A stretch of 38,303 nucleotides of DNA from Egicoccus sp035462025 (lineage in GTDB: Bacteria > Actinomycetota > Nitriliruptoria > Nitriliruptorales > Nitriliruptoraceae), in assembly GCA_035462025.1 (NCBI GenBank), contig DATHUR010000012.1:1-38303 (forward strand). The letters run 5' to 3'. A model generated the notes under the pieces. That model searched no databases and was not told the DNA's origin. It saw only the letters and a list, made by a program, of their open reading frames with translations. Positions 14,273 through 21,756 of this stretch are shown here, piece after piece; the stretch's first letter is position 1, and each line of letters opens with the position of its first letter. The translations under genes were made by a program, and so were the position numbers.

Positions 14273-15159
14273 GCGGTCTGCCGCCACGTCCTCGCCGCGT
14301 CGAGGGCCACCGCGACCCCGTGCGCGTCGACGTCGGGGACGACGAGATGGGCGACCGCCTGGATCTCGGGCGGCGCCTGGCCCATCGCGATCGCCGTCCC
14401 GGCGACCTCGAGCATCGAGCGATCGTTGGCCGCGTCGCCGATCGCGACGGTCTCGTCCAGGTCGATCCCGAGGTACTCGGCGGCCCGCGCCAGCGCCCGG
14501 CCCTTGTCGGTGTCGGGATGGGTCGCGTTGACGAAGTGCAGGTGTGGCACGCGCGGCGAGTCCGCGTGCCCGGGGACCAGGCCCAGCCGGGCGATGCCGG
14601 CGACGACATCGGCCACCGTTTCGGTGTCGAACACCGTCATGGTGATCTTCGGCACGACGTGGCCGGCGAGCTGGGCCGCCTCGGTCAGCACCCCGGACGG
14701 CTCGTGGCCCAGCAGGGTCCAGTGGTCGCGGGCGCGCTCGTCCCACGCCGACACCCAGTAGCCCTCGTCGGTGTACACCTCGAGGTAGGCGTCGTCGCGG
14801 GTCCTGGCGAAGCCGAGCAGCGCGTCGACCTGCCCGAGCGTCAGCGACCACGCGGCGATCGTGCGACCCTCGGCACGTACCTCGGCGCCGTTGTGGAGCA
14901 GGTGGGGGCCGGTGGCCCGCAACTGCTGCCACAGGGCTTCGACGCCCAGCCGGGCGCGGCCCGTCGCGAAGCCGACCTTCAGCCCGGCCGCCTGTGCGGC
15001 CGCCACCGCCGCTGCGACCTCGTCGGTCGCCTCGGCGCGCGGGCCGATCAGGGTGCCGTCGACGTCGCAGACCACGTAGGCCGGTGTGGCCGGCCGCCAG
15101 GCGTCGAAGCGTCCCCCCGGCCGGATGTCGTCCGGGAGCATGCGTGCGGAGCCCGTCAT
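14269..15159 (-). CDS. Cof-type HAD hydrolase (sugar-phosphate/nucleotide phosphatase-like)
   Basis: A 296-residue haloacid-dehalogenase-family phosphatase. Motif I is VVCDVDGTLIG with nucleophile and acid/base Asp (DVDGT). Motif II is GFATGR, the motif III lysine is in the TDKGRALARAAEYLG segment, and motif IV is AIGDAANDRSML. A large C2 cap between motifs II and III places it in the Cof/SPP subgroup, which acts on small phosphorylated metabolites. Specificity cannot be read from sequence. Its ATG is 1 nt after the stop of the DUF3467 gene, and its own stop overlaps the DUF5522 start, so the three form one minus-strand operon. Confidence 0.9.
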   Translation of the reverse strand: MTGSARMLPDDIRPGGRFDAWRPATPAYVVCDVDGTLIGPRAEATDEVAAAVAAAQAAGLKVGFATGRARLGVEALWQQLRATGPHLLHNGAEVRAEGRTIAAWSLTLGQVDALLGFARTRDDAYLEVYTDEGYWVSAWDERARDHWTLLGHEPSGVLTEAAQLAGHVVPKITMTVFDTETVADVVAGIARLGLVPGHADSPRVPHLHFVNATHPDTDKGRALARAAEYLGIDLDETVAIGDAANDRSMLEVAGTAIAMGQAPPEIQAVAHLVVPDVDAHGVAVALDAARTWRQTA

Positions 15160-15160
15160 G

Positions 15161-15457
15161 TCAGCCGAGCGCCTTGACCTGGCCGAAGCGCTCCTCGTAG
15201 TTGCTCAGGTTGGTGTTGAGCGCGTTGAGCACCCGCCCGACCATCGTCGGCGCGATCCGCACACGGCTGACGACCTCGGCGTTGACCTTGCCGGCCTCGC
15301 CGGCGGGCAGCAGTTGGCAGAAGTCCAGGGTGAACTCGTGCGGGGAGTGCGACACGACCAGGAAGTTGGCGTAGGTGCCGTGCTTGCCGTCGTCGGGGAC
15401 GACGACCTGGACCTGCGGCTGCTGTCGTGGCTGATCGGGCTTTGGCTGGTCGGACAT
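15161..15457 (-). CDS. DUF3467 family protein
   Basis: A 98-residue member of DUF3467, a small family with no established function that I know. The core includes GTYANFLVVSHSPHEFTLDF, CQLLPAGEAGKVNAEVVSRV, and a C-terminal helix ending LSNYEERFGQVKALG. The first 20 residues are Pro/Gln-rich and probably disordered. It heads the operon with the HAD phosphatase and the DUF5522 protein. The ATG has GAAGG upstream, and a TAGCCT -10-like hexamer lies about 45 nt before the start. Confidence 0.88.
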   Translation of the reverse strand: MSDQPKPDQPRQQPQVQVVVPDDGKHGTYANFLVVSHSPHEFTLDFCQLLPAGEAGKVNAEVVSRVRIAPTMVGRVLNALNTNLSNYEERFGQVKALG

Positions 15458-15501
15458 GGTGCGCCTTCACGTCGTGGCGGGCACGGGACACGTTGTCGTC
15501 G

Positions 15502-15507
15502 AGGCTA
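15502..15507 (-). promoter_or_regulatory. Candidate -10 box of the DUF3467 operon
   Basis: TAGCCT on the minus strand, 45 nt before the ATG at 15457, matches the recurrent TA(G/C)(G/C)(G/C)T pattern. It is divergent from the box at 15540-15545. Confidence 0.4.
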
Positions 15508-15539
15508 TCCGCCGGCCGGAGGAGCGGGCCCGCCACGCC

Positions 15540-15545
15540 TAGGCT
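15540..15545 (+). promoter_or_regulatory. Candidate -10 box of the phosphoglucose isomerase gene
   Basis: TAGGCT lies 41 nt before the ATG at 15587. It fits the recurrent hexamer pattern; no -35 box is clear. Confidence 0.4.
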
Positions 15546-15586
15546 GGCCGTCTCCCGCCGCTGCACGACCGGACGAAAGTGCCCCG

Positions 15587-17113
15587 ATGTCCCTCGGCCC
15601 TCTGACCGACGCCGTCGCCGACGCGACCACCCAGGCTGTGGCGCTCGTCCCGCGCATCTGGGACCGCGACCACACGGTCTGGCGCGACGACCCGACCGAG
15701 ATCAGCGACCGGCTGGGCTGGCTCGACGCACCGGAGCGCGCGAAGGCGGTCGTCGGCGAACTGCAGCGGCTGGCGGCCGACGTCGTCGCCGACGGCTTCA
15801 CCGACGTGCTGCTGGTCGGGATGGGTGGTTCGTCGCTGTACCCCGAGGTACTGGCCACCGTGTTCGGCCCTGCCGCGGGGCACCCCCGGCTGCGCGTCCT
15901 CGACTCGGTCGACCCGGCCGCCGTCGTCGCCGTCGAGCGCGAACTGCCCTGGCAGGCGACGTTGCTGGTCCCGGCGTCGAAGTCGGGCGGGACGGTCGAG
16001 ATGGCCTGTCACCTGGCCCGGTTCGCGCAACGCCTCGACGAGGTGCACGACACCGGCGGCGGTCGCCACATCGTGCCGATCACCGATCCCGGCAGCGCTC
16101 TGGAGCGGGAGGCGACCGACCGTGGCTACCGGGCCGTCGTGCACGGCCAACCCGACGTCGGCGGCCGGTTCAGCGCACTGACCCCCTTCGGGCTGCTTCC
16201 GGCGGCATTGCTCGGCCTCGATCTCGAAGCCCACCTCGCTCCTGCGCGCCGGGAACTCGAGGCCGCGCGTAGCACCGATCCCGACGTCAACGGACCGGCC
16301 GTCCTCGGCGCCACCCTCGCCGCGGCCCACCAGGCCGGCCGCGACAAGCTCGTGCTGGTCCTGCCCGACGAGATCGCCGGCTTCGGCCTGTGGATAGAGC
16401 AGTTGGTCGCCGAGTCGACCGGCAAGGAAGGCAAGGGAATCCTGCCGGTCCTCGATGCCGATCTCGACAACATGGACCGATGGGGTGACGATCGGCTCGT
16501 GGTCGTGCTCGGCGAGGAAGCGACCGCCGACGAGATCGCCCGTGCCGGCCACCCCGTCGTCCACCTGCCGTGGTCGGGGCCCGAGCAGCTCACGGCCGAG
16601 GTGGCACGCTGGGAGTTCGCCACCGCCGTCGCCGGGGCGCTGCTCGGCATCAACCCGTTCGACCAGCCCGACGTGCAGTCGGCCAAGACCGCGACCGACG
16701 AGGTGCTCGCCGAGGGCCGGGACCTGCCGCCGACCGGCCGTGCCGGCGACGTGCTCGACGACGTCGGGCGGGGCGACTACGTGGCCCTGCTCGGGTTCGT
16801 CACACCTGGCGGTGACGACGAGACCGCGATTCGCGCCGCGGCCGGGCGCCTGCGCGCGCGCCTCGGTGTCCCGGTGACGGTGGGAATCGGGCCGCGCTAC
16901 CTGCACTCGACCGGCCAGTTGCACAAGGGCGGACCGGACACCGGCCGGTTCCTGGTCGTGGTGGGTGACGACGGGGTCGACGTGGACATCCCGGGCCGCG
17001 AGTTCAGCTTCGGCCGCCTCAAGCGGGCCCAGGCGGCCGGCGATCTCGCCGCCCTGCAGGCCGCCGGACGCCGTGCCGTGCGGATCACCGTCGACGACCT
17101 CGCGAGCCTCTGA
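15587..17113 (+). CDS. Glucose-6-phosphate isomerase-like SIS protein
   Basis: A 508-residue phosphoglucose-isomerase-fold protein, interconverting glucose-6-P and fructose-6-P in the cytoplasm. Motifs are VGMGGSSLYPE (77-87; phosphate loop), ASKSGGTVE (130-138), the PGI signature FDQPDVQSAK (358-367; family F-D-Q-x-G-V-E-x-x-K), and QLHKGGP with His446 and Lys447. The overall pattern is closer to the Pgi half of actinobacterial transaldolase-Pgi fusions than to classical ~550-residue Pgi; here it stands alone without a transaldolase domain. ATG 15587 is preferred because the longer upstream frame crosses the divergent DUF3467 operon, though no strong ribosome site is visible. I leave the symbol blank because a second, classical pgi could exist elsewhere. 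Confidence 0.85.
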   Translation: MSLGPLTDAVADATTQAVALVPRIWDRDHTVWRDDPTEISDRLGWLDAPERAKAVVGELQRLAADVVADGFTDVLLVGMGGSSLYPEVLATVFGPAAGHPRLRVLDSVDPAAVVAVERELPWQATLLVPASKSGGTVEMACHLARFAQRLDEVHDTGGGRHIVPITDPGSALEREATDRGYRAVVHGQPDVGGRFSALTPFGLLPAALLGLDLEAHLAPARRELEAARSTDPDVNGPAVLGATLAAAHQAGRDKLVLVLPDEIAGFGLWIEQLVAESTGKEGKGILPVLDADLDNMDRWGDDRLVVVLGEEATADEIARAGHPVVHLPWSGPEQLTAEVARWEFATAVAGALLGINPFDQPDVQSAKTATDEVLAEGRDLPPTGRAGDVLDDVGRGDYVALLGFVTPGGDDETAIRAAAGRLRARLGVPVTVGIGPRYLHSTGQLHKGGPDTGRFLVVVGDDGVDVDIPGREFSFGRLKRAQAAGDLAALQAAGRRAVRITVDDLASL

Positions 17114-17126
17114 GCGGGCGGCCGAC

Positions 17127-17153
17127 ACCTGTCTGCATCAGACGCAGGCAGGT
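17127..17153. terminator. 10-bp hairpin between convergent isomerase and Rieske-like genes
   Basis: ACCTGTCTGC (17127-17136) pairs with GCAGGCAGGT (17144-17153) over ten positions, with a single G-U pair and a 7-nt loop. It begins 14 nt after the isomerase stop and contains the stop codon of the minus-strand gene in its loop. It can act on both strands. No U-tract follows, as often in GC-rich actinobacteria. Confidence 0.6.
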
Positions 17154-17884
17154 CCCTCTGGGGATTGTTCCAGCAAGCCGGCGTCGCGGTGCACGCCAAC
17201 GATCTGGTGTGTGAGCGAGGCGACGAGGTGCCCCTCGGCCTCGATCCGACTGTGGTAGCGGTCCAGGCCGCGCGGTGCCGGCCCGCCTGTCCACTCTCCC
17301 CAGCGGTTGAACCGCGATCCGTGGCAGGGGCCCTCGAACCAGCGTGAGGTCTCGCACCAGCCCACCAGGCACCCGCAGTGGGGCGAGGCCACGGACACCA
17401 CCATCAATCCGACGTCGTCGTCGAGGATCGGGTGGTCCTCGCCGTCGGGTCCGTACCGCTCGAAGGCCCAACCTTGCCGCGATCGGTAGCGGGGCTCCCA
17501 CCGCAGCACCGCCAGCCTGCCAGTCTCGGTGGGATGCAGCACGGGCCCGTCGGCGGCGTGCTCGGCCAGCACCTCGGCGTCGCCCAGGTCGACCTCGGCG
17601 AGCGGAAGACCATGCTCGTCGACCGGTTCGGGGCGACGTCCGTACCACCAACCGGCCAGGAGCAGTCCGGCCCCCACGCCCGCGGTGCCGGAGAAGAACT
17701 GGCGCCGCGCGAAGCCACCTTGCGGCGTGGTCGGTGTCCGTTCGGGTCCAGGCGCGGGCGCCGGTGTCGTGATGGTCGTCGGGGGACCCTGGACCACCGG
17801 CAAGGCGGCGCCACAGCGGCCGCAGAACGCTGCCGCTGCAGGGACGGCGTGGCCGCAATCGCCGCAGTGCTCGCTGCCGTCCAT
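17138..17884 (-). CDS. Zinc-ribbon, membrane-anchored Rieske-fold protein lacking both Fe-S cysteines
   Basis: A 248-residue protein in three parts. First is an N-terminal zinc ribbon (CGDC 7-10, CGRC 21-24). Then comes a Pro-rich linker and a twin-arginine-like anchor (ARRQFFSGTAGVGAGLLLAG, 59-78). The C-terminal domain resembles Rieske proteins. Box 1 reads SPHCGC (167-172) against the consensus CTHxGC, and box 2 reads GPCHGS (185-190) against CPCHGS. His169, His188 and the disulfide cysteines 172 and 187 are kept, but the two cluster-binding cysteines are Ser167 and Gly185. A normal [2Fe-2S] cluster is therefore unlikely unless Cys170 substitutes. The zinc ribbon would face the cytoplasm and the Rieske-like domain the outside. 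Role is unknown; a structural or redox-sensing subunit is possible. Confidence 0.8.
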   Translation of the reverse strand: MDGSEHCGDCGHAVPAAAAFCGRCGAALPVVQGPPTTITTPAPAPGPERTPTTPQGGFARRQFFSGTAGVGAGLLLAGWWYGRRPEPVDEHGLPLAEVDLGDAEVLAEHAADGPVLHPTETGRLAVLRWEPRYRSRQGWAFERYGPDGEDHPILDDDVGLMVVSVASPHCGCLVGWCETSRWFEGPCHGSRFNRWGEWTGGPAPRGLDRYHSRIEAEGHLVASLTHQIVGVHRDAGLLEQSPEGPACV

Positions 17885-17904
17885 GAGCGCCCCTCCGCGC
17901 CCCG

Positions 17905-17910
17905 ACCGTA
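17905..17910 (-). promoter_or_regulatory. Candidate -10 box of the Rieske-like gene
   Basis: TACGGT on the minus strand lies 21 nt before the ATG at 17884 and fits the recurrent hexamer. The 207-bp divergent gap (17885-18091) shows no further gene. Confidence 0.35.
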
Positions 17911-18091
17911 GCCATACCGCGCACGTACGTCGCTGTCGGCCGGGAACGTTCGGCCGGCAGGGTCGGTGTCGGGATCTGTGTGGACGGGGCCTTCGCCTCT
18001 GAACGGAGGGTCATCGTCGGCGCACGATTGGCGGGACGGGCCGGGACCGTCTCTGCCGCCGATCCCGCGTCCAGCCCGTCGGGAGGCCGCA

Positions 18092-18394
18092 ATGCCAGCC
18101 GTCGAAAGCCGCACCGAGGACCTGCGCGAGCAGGCGATCAGGCAACTCGGCAGGCGCACCGAGTTCGCCTACCACCTGACCGCATTCGTGCTGATCAACA
18201 GCGCCCTGGTCGCCGTATGGTTCATGACCGGACGACCGTTCTTCTGGCCGATCTTCCCGATGCTGGGCTGGGGCATCGGCGTGTTCTTCCACGCCATGGA
18301 CGTCTACCGCCGGCCCTACTCCGAGGAACGGATCGAGCGGGAGATGGCACGCCTCGAACAGCGAGGGGGCGAGTGGCCGCGCGACGAGGTCTGA
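18092..18394 (+). CDS. 2TM-domain membrane protein
   Basis: A 100-residue protein of the 2TM family (PF13239-like). An N-terminal amphipathic helix (REQAIRQLGRRTEFAYHLTA) leads into two closely spaced membrane segments (about 29-45 and 50-67) with FFWPIFPMLGWGIGVFFHA, and a charged C-terminal helix (EERIEREMARLEQR) follows. Stand-alone 2TM proteins are of unknown function; the domain also occurs fused to histidine kinases. The ATG follows a GGGAGG ribosome site. It is divergent from the Rieske-like gene, and the tRNA-Val gene follows on the opposite strand. Confidence 0.85.
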   Translation: MPAVESRTEDLREQAIRQLGRRTEFAYHLTAFVLINSALVAVWFMTGRPFFWPIFPMLGWGIGVFFHAMDVYRRPYSEERIEREMARLEQRGGEWPRDEV

Positions 18395-18415
18395 CGGATC
18401 GCCGCGACCGGTGCG

Positions 18416-18492
18416 TGGTGGGCGGTGAGGGGCTCGAACCCCCGACCTCCTCGGTGTAAACGAGGCGCTCTAGCCAGCTGAGCTAACCGCCC
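18416..18492 (-). tRNA. tRNA-Val (anticodon UAC), CCA encoded
   Basis: Read on the minus strand, a 7-bp acceptor stem (GGGCGGT with ACCGCCC), a D-arm (AGCTCAGCTGG), the anticodon stem CCTCG/CGAGG with loop TTTACAC, and the T-arm (GGGGGTTCGAACCCC) form a complete cloverleaf. The anticodon is TAC, which reads GUA/GUG valine codons. The discriminator A (18419) is followed by encoded CCA at 18418-18416. Without CCA the gene is 18419-18492. Confidence 0.97.
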
Positions 18493-18504
18493 GGAATCGG
18501 CCGC

Positions 18505-18514
18505 ACGCTACCGT
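18505..18514. promoter_or_regulatory. Overlapping divergent -10 boxes for tRNA-Val and alcohol dehydrogenase
   Basis: ACGCTACCGT holds TACCGT on the plus strand (18509-18514, 49 nt before the dehydrogenase ATG) and TAGCGT on the minus strand (18510-18505, 13 nt before the tRNA 5' end). The two boxes share the central TA. The tRNA spacing is right for a transcript starting just before the mature 5' end. Confidence 0.5.
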
Positions 18515-18562
18515 GATGGGCGATGTGCTGCCTCGAGGGTGCGCAGGTCGGAGGGGCGTGGA

Positions 18563-19576
18563 ATGAGGGCGGCTCGCCTGCACGCGGTCGGGGACGTGCG
18601 CGTCGAGGACGTCACCGACCCGGTCCCCGCCGGGCACGAGAGCCTGGTGCGGGTGACGGCCGTCGGGCTGTGCGGCTCGGACCTGCACTGGTTCGGCGAG
18701 GGCGGCATCGGCGACGCCACGCTGTCCGAACCGCTGGTGCTGGGCCACGAGTTCGCCGGCGTGGTCGAAGGCGGTCCGTCACACGGCCGGCGGGTCGCGG
18801 TGGACCCGGCCGACCCGTGCGGGCGGTGCGAGCAGTGCCTCGCGGGCAACCGGAACCTGTGCACCGACCTGCGCTTCGCGGGTCACGGTCACACGGACGG
18901 CGGGTTGCGCGAGCTCATCGCCTGGCCGAGCGAATTGCTCCACCCCGTGCCGGACGCGATCGGCGATGCCGACGCCGCGATGCTCGAGCCGCTCGGGGTG
19001 GCGCTGCACGCCGTCGACCTCGGCAAGGCACGCCTCGGCGCGACGGTCGCCGTCGTCGGCTGCGGACCCATCGGCTTGTGCGCCGTCCAGCTCGCCCGGC
19101 TGGCCGGCGCGGACCGCGTGATCGCGGTGGAGCCGCGCGCACACCGCCGGGACGCCGCGACACGACTCGGGGCGGACCTCGCGATCGACGCCGACGAGCC
19201 AGAGGTCCTCGCGGCGATCCAGGACGCGACAGGGGGTCGGGGGTGCGACGTCGTGCTCGAGATCGCCGGCAACGACGCCGCGGTCGGGTTGTCCGTCCAG
19301 GCCGCCGGGCAGGGCGCGACGGTCGTGCTCGCCGGCATCCCCGACGACGACTCGACGACGTTCCCCGCGTCGGTGGCGAGGCGCAAGGGGCTCACGCTCA
19401 AGCTCTCCCGCCGGATGAAGGAGATGTACCCCCGCACGATCCGTCTCGTGGCGTCCGGACGGGTCGATGTCCGCGCGGTCGTCACCGCCACGTACCCGCT
19501 CGCGGACACGGGCGAGGCGTTTCGCGTGGCGCAGGCCCGCGAGGGGCTCAAGGTCGTCGTCGAGCCGGCCCGGTAG
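18563..19576 (+). CDS. Zinc-dependent medium-chain alcohol/polyol dehydrogenase
   Basis: A 337-residue MDR-family dehydrogenase using NAD(P)H in the cytoplasm. Catalytic zinc ligands are in GLCGSDLHWF (Cys37) and GHEFAG (His61, Glu62). The structural zinc is held by CGRCEQCLAGNRNLC (Cys86, 89, 92, 100). The Rossmann motif is VAVVGCGPIG, followed by an acidic-basic strand end (IAVEPRAHR). It is closest to sorbitol/threonine/butanediol dehydrogenase-type enzymes, but the substrate is not determined by sequence. ATG 18563 is chosen for its GGAGG site; an ORF start 24 nt upstream lacks one. It has a bidirectional promoter shared with the tRNA gene. Confidence 0.9.
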   Translation: MRAARLHAVGDVRVEDVTDPVPAGHESLVRVTAVGLCGSDLHWFGEGGIGDATLSEPLVLGHEFAGVVEGGPSHGRRVAVDPADPCGRCEQCLAGNRNLCTDLRFAGHGHTDGGLRELIAWPSELLHPVPDAIGDADAAMLEPLGVALHAVDLGKARLGATVAVVGCGPIGLCAVQLARLAGADRVIAVEPRAHRRDAATRLGADLAIDADEPEVLAAIQDATGGRGCDVVLEIAGNDAAVGLSVQAAGQGATVVLAGIPDDDSTTFPASVARRKGLTLKLSRRMKEMYPRTIRLVASGRVDVRAVVTATYPLADTGEAFRVAQAREGLKVVVEPAR

Positions 19577-19580
19577 CCCT

Positions 19581-19586
19581 TAGGCT
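19581..19586 (+). promoter_or_regulatory. Candidate -10 box of the Nif3 operon
   Basis: TAGGCT lies 34 nt upstream of the ATG at 19620, 4 nt after the dehydrogenase stop. Confidence 0.4.
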
Positions 19587-19619
19587 CGCGGGTTCACGCG
19601 ACCGAGTGAGGCGTTGAGG

Positions 19620-20741
19620 ATGGCCGAGACCGTCGGCGACTGGCTGGCGCTGCTGCACGAGCTGTACCCGCCGGCCGAGGCGATGAACTGGGACAACGTC
19701 GGCCTTCAGGTCGGTGACCCGGCCTGGTCGGTTGCCCGCGTCCTGGTCGGCCTCGACGTCACCAGCGCCGTCGTCGAGGAGGCCGCGGCCGAACCGCACA
19801 CGCTGGTGCTGGCGCACCACCCCCTGATGTTCCGGCCGCTGACGGCCCTGACGCCGACGACCCCGTCGGGGCGCATCGCCCTCGCGGCCGCCCGGGCCGG
19901 GGTCGCCGTGGCCGCGGCGCACACCAACCTCGACGTCGCCCGTGACGGGGCGGGGACCTCGGACCCGGTCGCGCGAGTGCTCGACCTGCGCGACGTCCGG
20001 GCACTGACGACCGAACTGCGCGACGCCGGCGACCTCAAGCTGGTCACGTTCGTGCCGCCCGAAGCGCTCGACAGCGTCCTGGACGCGATCGCGGCCGCCG
20101 GAGCGGGCAACATCGGCGACTACGAGCGCTGCAGCTTCCGGGTGCGGGGAACCGGCACGTTCCGACCGCTGCCGGGCAGCACCCCCTACAGCGGCGAGGG
20201 CATCGGCGAGGACGCTGCCGAGGACGAGTGGCGGCTCGAGGTCGTGCTGCCCCGACGACGGGCCGGCACCGTGGTGGCGGCCCTGTATGCGGCCCACCCC
20301 TACGACGAGGTCGCCTACGACCTGCACGCGCTGGTCGACGGTGCCGAGGCCGGGCTCGGCCGGTTCGGTCGCCTGCCGCAGCCGACGCGGCTGGCCGAGG
20401 TCGCCGACATCGTCCGCAACCGGCTCCCCGCGCCACATCTCCGCTTCGCGGGCGACCCGGACCGCATGATCGAAACGGTCGCGGTGGTCGGCGGCGCCGG
20501 GGACAGCCACATCGGCGACGCGCTGCGGGCCGGCGCCGACGTGTACGTCACCGGCGACCTCCGCCACCACGTCACCCTCGATGCGCTCGAACAGGGCCTC
20601 GCCCTGATCGACGCCGGACACCACGCCACCGAGGTCGCCGCCGTGCCGGCCTGGATCCGGCGCCTGACCGAGGCCGCAACGGGACGGGGCCTGTCGGCAC
20701 CGGTGATAGCGTCGACGATCGCGACGACTCCATGGAGGTGA
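19620..20741 (+). CDS. Nif3-like dinuclear metal-centre protein (DUF34)
   Basis: A 373-residue Nif3/YbgI-family protein of uncertain role, often described as GTP cyclohydrolase 1 type 2-like. Metal-binding blocks are MNWDNVGLQVGDP, LVLAHHPLMF, VAAAHTNLDVA, and the C-terminal ADVYVTGDLRHH and DAGHHATE. The middle holds the extra PII-like insertion (about 130-240, with YERCSFRVRGTGTFRP) found in longer actinobacterial and firmicute members. ATG 19620 is preferred to the TTG 6 nt earlier because GTGAGG is then correctly spaced. The next gene, a coiled-coil zinc-ribbon protein, starts 3 nt after the stop, a pairing common in actinobacteria. Confidence 0.92.
   Translation: MAETVGDWLALLHELYPPAEAMNWDNVGLQVGDPAWSVARVLVGLDVTSAVVEEAAAEPHTLVLAHHPLMFRPLTALTPTTPSGRIALAAARAGVAVAAAHTNLDVARDGAGTSDPVARVLDLRDVRALTTELRDAGDLKLVTFVPPEALDSVLDAIAAAGAGNIGDYERCSFRVRGTGTFRPLPGSTPYSGEGIGEDAAEDEWRLEVVLPRRRAGTVVAALYAAHPYDEVAYDLHALVDGAEAGLGRFGRLPQPTRLAEVADIVRNRLPAPHLRFAGDPDRMIETVAVVGGAGDSHIGDALRAGADVYVTGDLRHHVTLDALEQGLALIDAGHHATEVAAVPAWIRRLTEAATGRGLSAPVIASTIATTPWR
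20707..20712 (+). promoter_or_regulatory. Candidate internal -10 box before the zinc-ribbon gene
   Basis: TAGCGT lies in the end of the Nif3 gene, 32 nt before the GTG at 20744. It may give the zinc-ribbon gene a promoter of its own. Confidence 0.3.
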
Positions 20742-20743
20742 GG

Positions 20744-21472
20744 GTGGCGGACCCCAGTGCCGAGGACCTCGAGCGCCTGCTCGAACTGCAGGCCACCGAC
20801 CACCGTGTCCGCAAGGTCGAGCACATCCTCGACGACCTTCCCGAACAGCAGCAGCTGGCCGCGGCCCGGGAACGGGTCGGCGAACTCGGACGTCTGCACG
20901 CCGACCTGCGCGTCGAACTCGAACGGGCCACCGCCGAGCAGCGCCAGCTCGAACGCGAGACCGACGTGCTCATCGAGCGTCGTGACGCCGAGCGGGTCCG
21001 GCTCTACGACGGCAGCGTCACCAACGCACGCGAGCTCAAGTCGGTCGAGGCGGAGGTCGACGCGACGGTACGACGCATCGAAGAACACGAGGACTCCATG
21101 CTCGCCGTCATGGAACGGCTCGACGAACTCGAGCAGCGCGGCGCCGACCTGCTCGCACAGGCCGACGCCGAGACGACCCGGGTGTCCGAACTCGAGGTGA
21201 CGCTCGACGAGTCGGCCAAGGAATGGTTGGCCGAACTCGGCGAACTCAAGGCCATCCGCGACCGGCAGGCCGGCGAGATCCCGCCGGACCTGCTGCAGCG
21301 CTACGAGCAGGCGGCCGAGCGCGGCGGCGGCACCGGTATCGGCCGCCTCGACGGCAACGCCTGCACGGCCTGTCGAATCGAGATGTCGTACGCCGACGTC
21401 GGCGAGTTGTACGCCGGGCCGCCGTTGACGACCTGCCCCCAGTGCCGCCGGCTCCTGGTGGTGGGCGAATGA
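20744..21472 (+). CDS. Coiled-coil C4 zinc-ribbon protein (CT398/CdsZ-like)
   Basis: A 242-residue protein with a long antiparallel coiled-coil hairpin (about 5-190, rich in Glu, Arg and Leu) and a C-terminal C4 zinc ribbon (NACTACRIEM...TTCPQCRRLL). Proteins of this type follow Nif3 genes in many actinobacteria; the homologous chlamydial CT398 is a coiled-coil adaptor. A nucleic-acid or protein adaptor role is assumed rather than known. I chose GTG 20744 over ATG 20732 because GGAGGTGA, which overlaps the Nif3 stop, is then properly spaced. The stop overlaps the next ORF (ATGA). Confidence 0.88.
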   Translation: MADPSAEDLERLLELQATDHRVRKVEHILDDLPEQQQLAAARERVGELGRLHADLRVELERATAEQRQLERETDVLIERRDAERVRLYDGSVTNARELKSVEAEVDATVRRIEEHEDSMLAVMERLDELEQRGADLLAQADAETTRVSELEVTLDESAKEWLAELGELKAIRDRQAGEIPPDLLQRYEQAAERGGGTGIGRLDGNACTACRIEMSYADVGELYAGPPLTTCPQCRRLLVVGE

Positions 21473-21756
21473 GGGCCCACGGTCCCGACGGGCGGGTCTG
21501 GGACGTCGCCCGTCGCCCCGAACCCCAACGGCCCCTCGCCGGCCTGTTGCCCGGCACGACCTGGGTCGTCGAGGCCCGCACCGGCGACGAGACCCGCATG
21601 TGGCGGGCGTCGTCGCGGGGCGCCGCGACCCGGCTGGTGTCCACCGTCGCGATGGCCCTGCGCACGGGCGGGCCCAGCCCGGCCGGCGAACTCGACCGCG
21701 ACGCGGTGGGGACACGGGCAGTCGACGACGACCGCGGCGAAGCGGCGTCTAGCTGA
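21469..21756 (+). CDS. Small hypothetical protein coupled to the zinc-ribbon gene
   Basis: A 95-residue ORF whose ATG overlaps the preceding stop (ATGA), the main reason to accept it. The first two thirds look folded, with a short beta-like segment (GTTWVVEARTG, MWRASSRGAATRLVSTVAMA). The tail is acidic and low in complexity. I recognise no family. In related genomes an RNase H/phosphatase gene often occupies this position, but this product is far too short and lacks its acidic motif. Its end overlaps the convergent GGDEF gene by 8 bp. Confidence 0.55.
   Translation: MRAHGPDGRVWDVARRPEPQRPLAGLLPGTTWVVEARTGDETRMWRASSRGAATRLVSTVAMALRTGGPSPAGELDRDAVGTRAVDDDRGEAASS

Noticed and set aside
17305..17385. 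Sequencing error as cause of the missing Rieske cysteines
   Set aside because: Both boxes read in one continuous frame with all other residues in place; two independent base errors affecting exactly the ligand codons is less likely than real divergence, though it cannot be excluded.
21469..21756. RNase H/acid phosphatase gene after the zinc-ribbon gene
   Set aside because: This is the usual neighbour in related genomes, but the ORF is 95 residues and lacks RNase H acidic motifs.
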